44,555 nucleotides of DNA from an uncultured Pseudomonadota bacterium (GTDB lineage Bacteria > Myxococcota_A > UBA796 > SXON01), in NCBI GenBank assembly GCA_903844155.1, contig CAIMSU010000293.1, positions 1-44,555 on the forward strand. The letters run 5' to 3'. Shown piece after piece: positions 40,863 to 44,555 of this stretch. The position numbers were made by a program, and so were the translations under genes. The notes under the pieces are model-generated. The model did not search any database and was not told the origin of the DNA. It saw only the letters and a list, made by a program, of their open reading frames with translations. Position 1 is the stretch's first letter, and each line of letters opens with the position of its first letter.

Positions 40863-42956
40863 CTACCCGAACAGCGAATGCACAGCGACAAGCTGCGCAA
40901 TGAGCAGCGAGACGACGCTCATCACCTTGATGAGGATCGCGACGCCCGGGCCGGACGTGTCCTTGAAGGGGTCGCCGACCGTGTCACCCACGACGGCGGA
41001 CTTGTGCGTGTCGGAGCGCTTGCGATGCCCGTCGCCGAGGCCGCCCTTCTCGATGTACTTCTTGGCGTTGTCCCAGGCTCCGCCGGCGTTCGCCATGAAG
41101 AGCGACATCGAGGCGCCAACCGCGAGCGCGCCCGCGAGCGTGCCTGCGAGAGCCGCGGGCCCGAGCACGAACCCGACGACGACAGGCCCGACGACCGCGA
41201 CGCAGCCGGGCAGGATCATCTGCGAGAGGGCTGCGGTGGTGGCGATGTCGACGATGGCCTTGGGGTTGGGCTCGGCGGTGCCTTCGCGCAGGCCCGGGAT
41301 GGTGTCGAACTGGCGCTTGATCTCCATCACGATGGATCCAGCGGCCTTTCCGACGGCGAGCATCGTGCTGGCGCCGACGATGAACGGCATGACCGCGCCA
41401 ATCAGCAGGCCGATGAGGATCTGCGGGTTGGTGAGGGTGAGGTCCATGGCGGTCTTGTGCGCGAGCTCCCGCGCGGCGCTGACCTCCAGGCTGTACGCCG
41501 AGAAGAGCGCGATGACCGTCAGCGTGGCCGAGCCGATGGCAAAGCCCTTGCCGATCGCCGCGGTGGTGTTGCCGACGGCGTCGAGCTCGTCCGTGATCTC
41601 GCGGACGGCGGGGTCAAGCCCGGCCATCTCGGCGATGCCACCGGCGTTGTCGCTGATGGGGCCGTAGGCGTCCACCGTCATGACGATCGCGGTGCCGCCG
41701 AGCATGCCGACCGCTGCGAGCGCGATGCCGTACAGCCCGAGGGCGCCCATCTGCGCGTTGGCGATGAACGCGACCAGCGCGACGAGCAAAAGGCACGTCG
41801 CGACCGACTCCATGCCGACGGCCATGCCGCGGATGACGTTGGTGCCCGCGCCCGTCTTGGCCGCCTCGGCGACCGCCTTCACGGGGTTGAAGCTACCCGT
41901 GTAGTACTCGGTGATGAGCCCGATCGCTGCGCCGCCGAGCGCACCGGCCGCAAGCGCGACGGTGACGTTCTGGGCGACGTTGAAGAGCGGCAGGAACGCC
42001 GCCGTCACACCGACGAGGATGACGGGCGGAAGCACCATCGCGAGCCGCAGCACGACCGCGGGGGCGCTGTTTCGCATCATGCGGGCGGCGAAGATGGCGA
42101 TGATGCTGACGACAAGGCCGATGCCGGAGAGGATGAGCGGGAGGGCGACCGCCATGGTGCGGGCGTCCGCCACCGAGCCATCGGTGGTGAGGAGGGACTT
42201 GATCGCGTCTGGGGGGGCGGTGAGCCCGATGGCCATCGTGGCGACGACAGCGGCCACGAGGGACTCGTAGATGTCCGCGCCCATTCCGGCGACGTCGCCG
42301 ACGTTGTCACCGACATTGTCGGCGATGACACCGGGGTTGCGCGGGTCGTCTTCGGGGATGTTCTCGATGACCTTGCCGGCGATGTCCGCGCCGACGTCCG
42401 CCGCCTTGGTGTAGATGCCGCCGCCGATGCGCGCAAAGAGCGCGATGGACGAGGCGCCGACGGCGAAGGCGTGCAGGCTGGAGCCGAGCGTCTCGGTTCC
42501 GACGTTCACGAAGTACACCGCCGAGAGGCCCAGGAGCGAGAGCCCCGCGACGCACAGGCCCATGACCGCGCCACCGTCGAGCGCGGTGAGCAGCGCGTCG
42601 GCCTTGGAGCCGCCGGAAGCCGCCTGCGCCGTGCGAACGTTGCCGTTCGTTGCGGCTTTCATGCCGATGAAGCCGGCGAGCAGGGAAAGGAACGCGCCAA
42701 GCAGGAACCAGAGCCCGGCGATCGGCGAGATGGCTGCGGACAACGCGCAGAACACGACGACCGCGTACACCGCGAGCACCTTGTACTCGCGCGCGAGGAA
42801 CGCCATCGAGCCTTCGCGGATGTAGCCGGCGATGCGCTTCATCGTGTCGTTGCCCTCCGGGAGGGCCTTCACGCGGAAGTAGAAGAACACGGCGACCAGG
42901 AGCGCGACGACGCTGGCCGCCGCGGGGAGTTTGGTCCAGAGATCCAGGTTCTGCAT
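40863..42956 (-). CDS. hppA: membrane-bound ion-translocating pyrophosphatase
   Basis: 697 aa from ATG 42956, with about 16 membrane segments. The signature DVGADIAGKVIENIPEDDPRNP, then VIADNVGDNVGDVAGMGADI, binds pyrophosphate and Mg2+. DAYGPISDNAGGIAEMAG and the C-terminal NAGGAWDNAKKYIE with DTHKSAVVGDTVGDPFKDT are also complete. GNTTAAIGKG has Ala at the position where K+-independent enzymes have Lys, so a K+-dependent type is likely. It uses the energy of PPi hydrolysis to pump H+ or Na+ out; which ion is not decided by what I can see. Convergent with the MopE/LRR gene. Confidence 0.97.
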   Translation of the reverse strand: MQNLDLWTKLPAAASVVALLVAVFFYFRVKALPEGNDTMKRIAGYIREGSMAFLAREYKVLAVYAVVVFCALSAAISPIAGLWFLLGAFLSLLAGFIGMKAATNGNVRTAQAASGGSKADALLTALDGGAVMGLCVAGLSLLGLSAVYFVNVGTETLGSSLHAFAVGASSIALFARIGGGIYTKAADVGADIAGKVIENIPEDDPRNPGVIADNVGDNVGDVAGMGADIYESLVAAVVATMAIGLTAPPDAIKSLLTTDGSVADARTMAVALPLILSGIGLVVSIIAIFAARMMRNSAPAVVLRLAMVLPPVILVGVTAAFLPLFNVAQNVTVALAAGALGGAAIGLITEYYTGSFNPVKAVAEAAKTGAGTNVIRGMAVGMESVATCLLLVALVAFIANAQMGALGLYGIALAAVGMLGGTAIVMTVDAYGPISDNAGGIAEMAGLDPAVREITDELDAVGNTTAAIGKGFAIGSATLTVIALFSAYSLEVSAARELAHKTAMDLTLTNPQILIGLLIGAVMPFIVGASTMLAVGKAAGSIVMEIKRQFDTIPGLREGTAEPNPKAIVDIATTAALSQMILPGCVAVVGPVVVGFVLGPAALAGTLAGALAVGASMSLFMANAGGAWDNAKKYIEKGGLGDGHRKRSDTHKSAVVGDTVGDPFKDTSGPGVAILIKVMSVVSLLIAQLVAVHSLFG

Positions 42957-43091
42957 CGAGCGATCCGTGACAGCGAGCTTGTAGCAACGAGCGCCGCCAT
43001 CCCGAGCGGATCCGGCGCGGCCCCCTTTGTCACGTCTCGGGCCCTTCGGCAAGTCCGGGGGCCGACAGGAGGCGGCTGGTTAGACGCTCCC

Positions 43092-44099
43092 ATGGACCCC
43101 CTCAAGCCCGTCGCCGACTCGCTCAAGGAGCCGCTCCCGGTCTACGTGCTCGTGGGCGGTGAGGGCGTCCTGCGGCGGCAGGCGCTGGCACTGGTTCGTG
43201 GCGCGGTCGTCAGCGGGGCGGTGGCCGCGTTCAACGACGCAACGTTCACGGCCGGAACGGGCGGGGACACCGATCCCATGGGCTTTGCCGACGTCGTCCG
43301 CACCGCGCCGATGATGTCGCGGCGGCGCCTCTGCGTGATCCGGCAGGTCGAGGACGCGAACGTCGCCCTGTTGGACGCGCTCCTGGAATACGTCCAGAAG
43401 CCCGTCGACAGCACCGTCCTCGTCCTCACGGGCGAGAAATTCCCCGGCGCGGTCGGCGGTACGGACCGTGGCCTTCGCATCGCCAACGCCGTCAAGAAGT
43501 GCGGCCTCGTCGTCAAGCTGGAGGTGGACGCCAACGACCGCGGCGCCCTCGCCCGCGACCGCGCCACACAGCTCGGCGTCGCCCTCGACCCCGCCGCCCT
43601 CAACGCCCTGCAGCAGCTCTCGGGCGACGACCTCTCCGCCCTCCTCGCGAACGTCGAAAAATGCGCCGGCTTCGTCGGCCCCAACGGCCGAATCACGAAC
43701 GCCGTCGTCGACGACGTCTGCGTCTCGACCGCGGACGCCGACTCCTGGGGCATCACCAACGCCATCATCGCCCGCGACCGGCCCGCCGCGCTCGAAGCCC
43801 TGCACCGGCTGCTCGAAGACGGCGAAGCCCCTCACAAGCTCCTCGGCAGCATCGCCTGGCAGCTCCGCCAGGTGCTCACGATCCAGGACGGCATGCGCCG
43901 CGGCATCCCGGAGGCGCAGATGGGCCTGCGCATGAACCCGCGGTCCGCGCAGGCCATCCGCGCGCTCGTGCAAAAGCGCCCAGTGAGCCCCTCGGCCATG
44001 CTCGATGAGATCGCCAGCGTCGCCCGCGCCATGAATTCGTCACGGGCGGGCGAGCGGCGGGTGTTCGAGGCGTGGGTCGTCCGCCTGACCGAGCTGTAG
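43092..44099 (+). CDS. holA: DNA polymerase III delta subunit
   Basis: 335 aa from ATG 43092. It has the general organisation of the clamp-loader delta subunit: an N-terminal domain starting PLPVYVLVGGEGVLRRQALAL, where the P-loop residues of active AAA ATPases are missing, as is normal for delta. SRRRLCVIRQVEDAN follows, then LEYVQKPVDSTVLVLTGE, DDLSALLANVEKCAGFVG and a C-terminal helical collar (LLGSIAWQLRQVLTIQ). It opens the beta clamp in the clamp loader. Divergent from hppA and convergent with rpsT, a core-genome setting where holA and rpsT are often neighbours. Confidence 0.92.
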   Translation: MDPLKPVADSLKEPLPVYVLVGGEGVLRRQALALVRGAVVSGAVAAFNDATFTAGTGGDTDPMGFADVVRTAPMMSRRRLCVIRQVEDANVALLDALLEYVQKPVDSTVLVLTGEKFPGAVGGTDRGLRIANAVKKCGLVVKLEVDANDRGALARDRATQLGVALDPAALNALQQLSGDDLSALLANVEKCAGFVGPNGRITNAVVDDVCVSTADADSWGITNAIIARDRPAALEALHRLLEDGEAPHKLLGSIAWQLRQVLTIQDGMRRGIPEAQMGLRMNPRSAQAIRALVQKRPVSPSAMLDEIASVARAMNSSRAGERRVFEAWVVRLTEL

Positions 44100-44118
44100 G
44101 CCCGGTCGCGATCGCCAG

Positions 44119-44391
44119 CTACTTCTTCGCTTCCATCGCCTTGATCGCCTTCGCGAGGCGGGAGATGCGGCGTGCGGCGTTCTTCTTGTGGATGATGCCC
44201 TTCTGCGCGAGCTTCTGGAGCTCGGACATCGTGGCGGGCAGGGACGCGGTGGCCGCGGCGGCGTCGTTGGACTCGATCTGCTCGCGGATGGAGCGGATCT
44301 GCGTGCGCATGCGCGAGCGACCTGCGCGGTTGCGGGTGCGCGCTTCGGCGCTGGTGCGGATGCGCTTGATCGCGTCTTTGTGATGGGCCAT
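44119..44391 (-). CDS. rpsT: 30S ribosomal protein S20
   Basis: 90 aa from ATG 44391, with GGAG about 8 nt upstream. It is strongly basic and helical, as is S20: MAHHKDAIKRIRTSAEARTR, then LQKLAQKGIIHKKNAARRIS and a Lys-rich end. It binds 16S rRNA early in small-subunit assembly. Length and sequence are typical. Confidence 0.96.
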   Translation of the reverse strand: MAHHKDAIKRIRTSAEARTRNRAGRSRMRTQIRSIREQIESNDAAAATASLPATMSELQKLAQKGIIHKKNAARRISRLAKAIKAMEAKK

Positions 44392-44447
44392 GGGAGTCTC
44401 CGATGCGGTTGACGAGGACGTCGAGGTGTGGAAGGCGGTGCGGGGCG

Positions 44448-44475
44448 CGTCTATCGTGCAGCGTCGGGGTGTCAA
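44448..44475 (-). promoter_or_regulatory. putative sigma-70 type promoter of rpsT
   Basis: On the minus strand TTGACA (44475-44470, perfect -35) is followed after 16 bp by TAGACG (44453-44448) as a weak -10. It is about 57 bp upstream of the rpsT start. Only the -35 is convincing. Confidence 0.45.
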
Positions 44476-44516
44476 TAGGGCGGCCCGGCTTCGGGGGGGA
44501 CGCTCACGCCAAACCG

Positions 44517-44552
44517 CATATGAAAACGGACGACGTCACTTCTCGCACATCG
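44517..44552. repeat. intergenic hairpin element, copy E
   Basis: Core GAAAA-CG-GAC-GAC-GTC-AC-TTCTC with a 3-nt loop, one mismatch in the TTTTC arm and CG/AC mispaired. It lies upstream of rpsT near the window end. Confidence 0.75.
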
Positions 44553-44555
44553 GAC

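Noticed and set aside
40155-43091. Long plus-strand open frame preceding holA
   Set aside because: It is antisense to hppA and out of frame with the MopE/LRR gene; only the part from ATG 43092 is real.

Overview
The window comes from a chromosome of very high GC content (GC-saturated third codon positions, frequent GTG and TTG starts). I read it as a Myxococcota-like (deltaproteobacterial) bacterium. The reasons are the many outer-envelope lipoproteins with Asp/Thr/Ser-rich linkers, MopE-type repeats, twitching-motility ATPase, large multi-domain cyclases, and dense but mostly short operons. No tRNA, rRNA, CRISPR array, prophage or intact transposase was seen. The species assignment is an inference.

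Layout. (1) 1-3.5 kb: a small, decayed block bracketed by two direct copies of a 61-bp near-perfect palindrome. It holds a 5'-truncated cyclic-nucleotide-binding protein coupled to a membrane adenylate/guanylate cyclase, an internally deleted VapC (PIN) toxin remnant and an FAD monooxygenase cut off exactly at the second palindrome. (2) 3.9-7.9 kb, minus strand: a MoxR ATPase - DUF58 - TgpA-like transglutaminase operon joined by 4-nt overlaps. (3) 8.2-15.3 kb: secreted lipoproteins, namely a DTD-repeat protein, a GND-Y repeat protein, two tandem arylsulfotransferase-like proteins and a GH18 chitinase-like protein. (4) 15.4-21.3 kb: a cNMP-domain/MshEN/PilT fusion ATPase, a DUF350 + transglutaminase pair, a lamin-tail-domain lipoprotein, a 63-aa acidic protein and a cNMP-EAL phosphodiesterase. 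(5) 21.4-28.6 kb: a mammalian-sAC-like tandem cyclase/AAA/TPR protein, divergent from an FAD-oxidoreductase/acetoacetate-decarboxylase-like fusion. (6) 28.6-31.8 kb, minus strand: a tightly overlapping three-gene operon of zinc-ribbon pseudokinase, vWA protein and divergent PurA-like protein. I do not recognise it as a described system and consider it the best candidate for new biology here. (7) 31.9-38.4 kb: a lipoprotein of unknown function, a RibD/DHFR-like reductase, and a KdpD-KdpE two-component pair divergent from a KimA-like K+ importer. Four phased CTTGA repeats lie between them and look like the KdpE operator. (8) 38.5-44.4 kb: a MopE/LRR-like lipoprotein and housekeeping genes hppA, holA and rpsT.

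How it hangs together. cAMP-type signalling is over-represented: two class III cyclase proteins and three cNMP-binding proteins, two of the latter fused to effectors (pilus retraction ATPase, c-di-GMP phosphodiesterase). Potassium homeostasis is a second theme (KdpDE-KimA, and an apparently K+-dependent pyrophosphatase). A dispersed family of intergenic hairpins with core GAAAA-N2-GAC-N3-GTC-N2-TTTTC recurs at 8.0, 13.9, 15.3, 38.4 and 44.5 kb, each close to gene starts or ends, with a 14-nt fragment inside one coding sequence.
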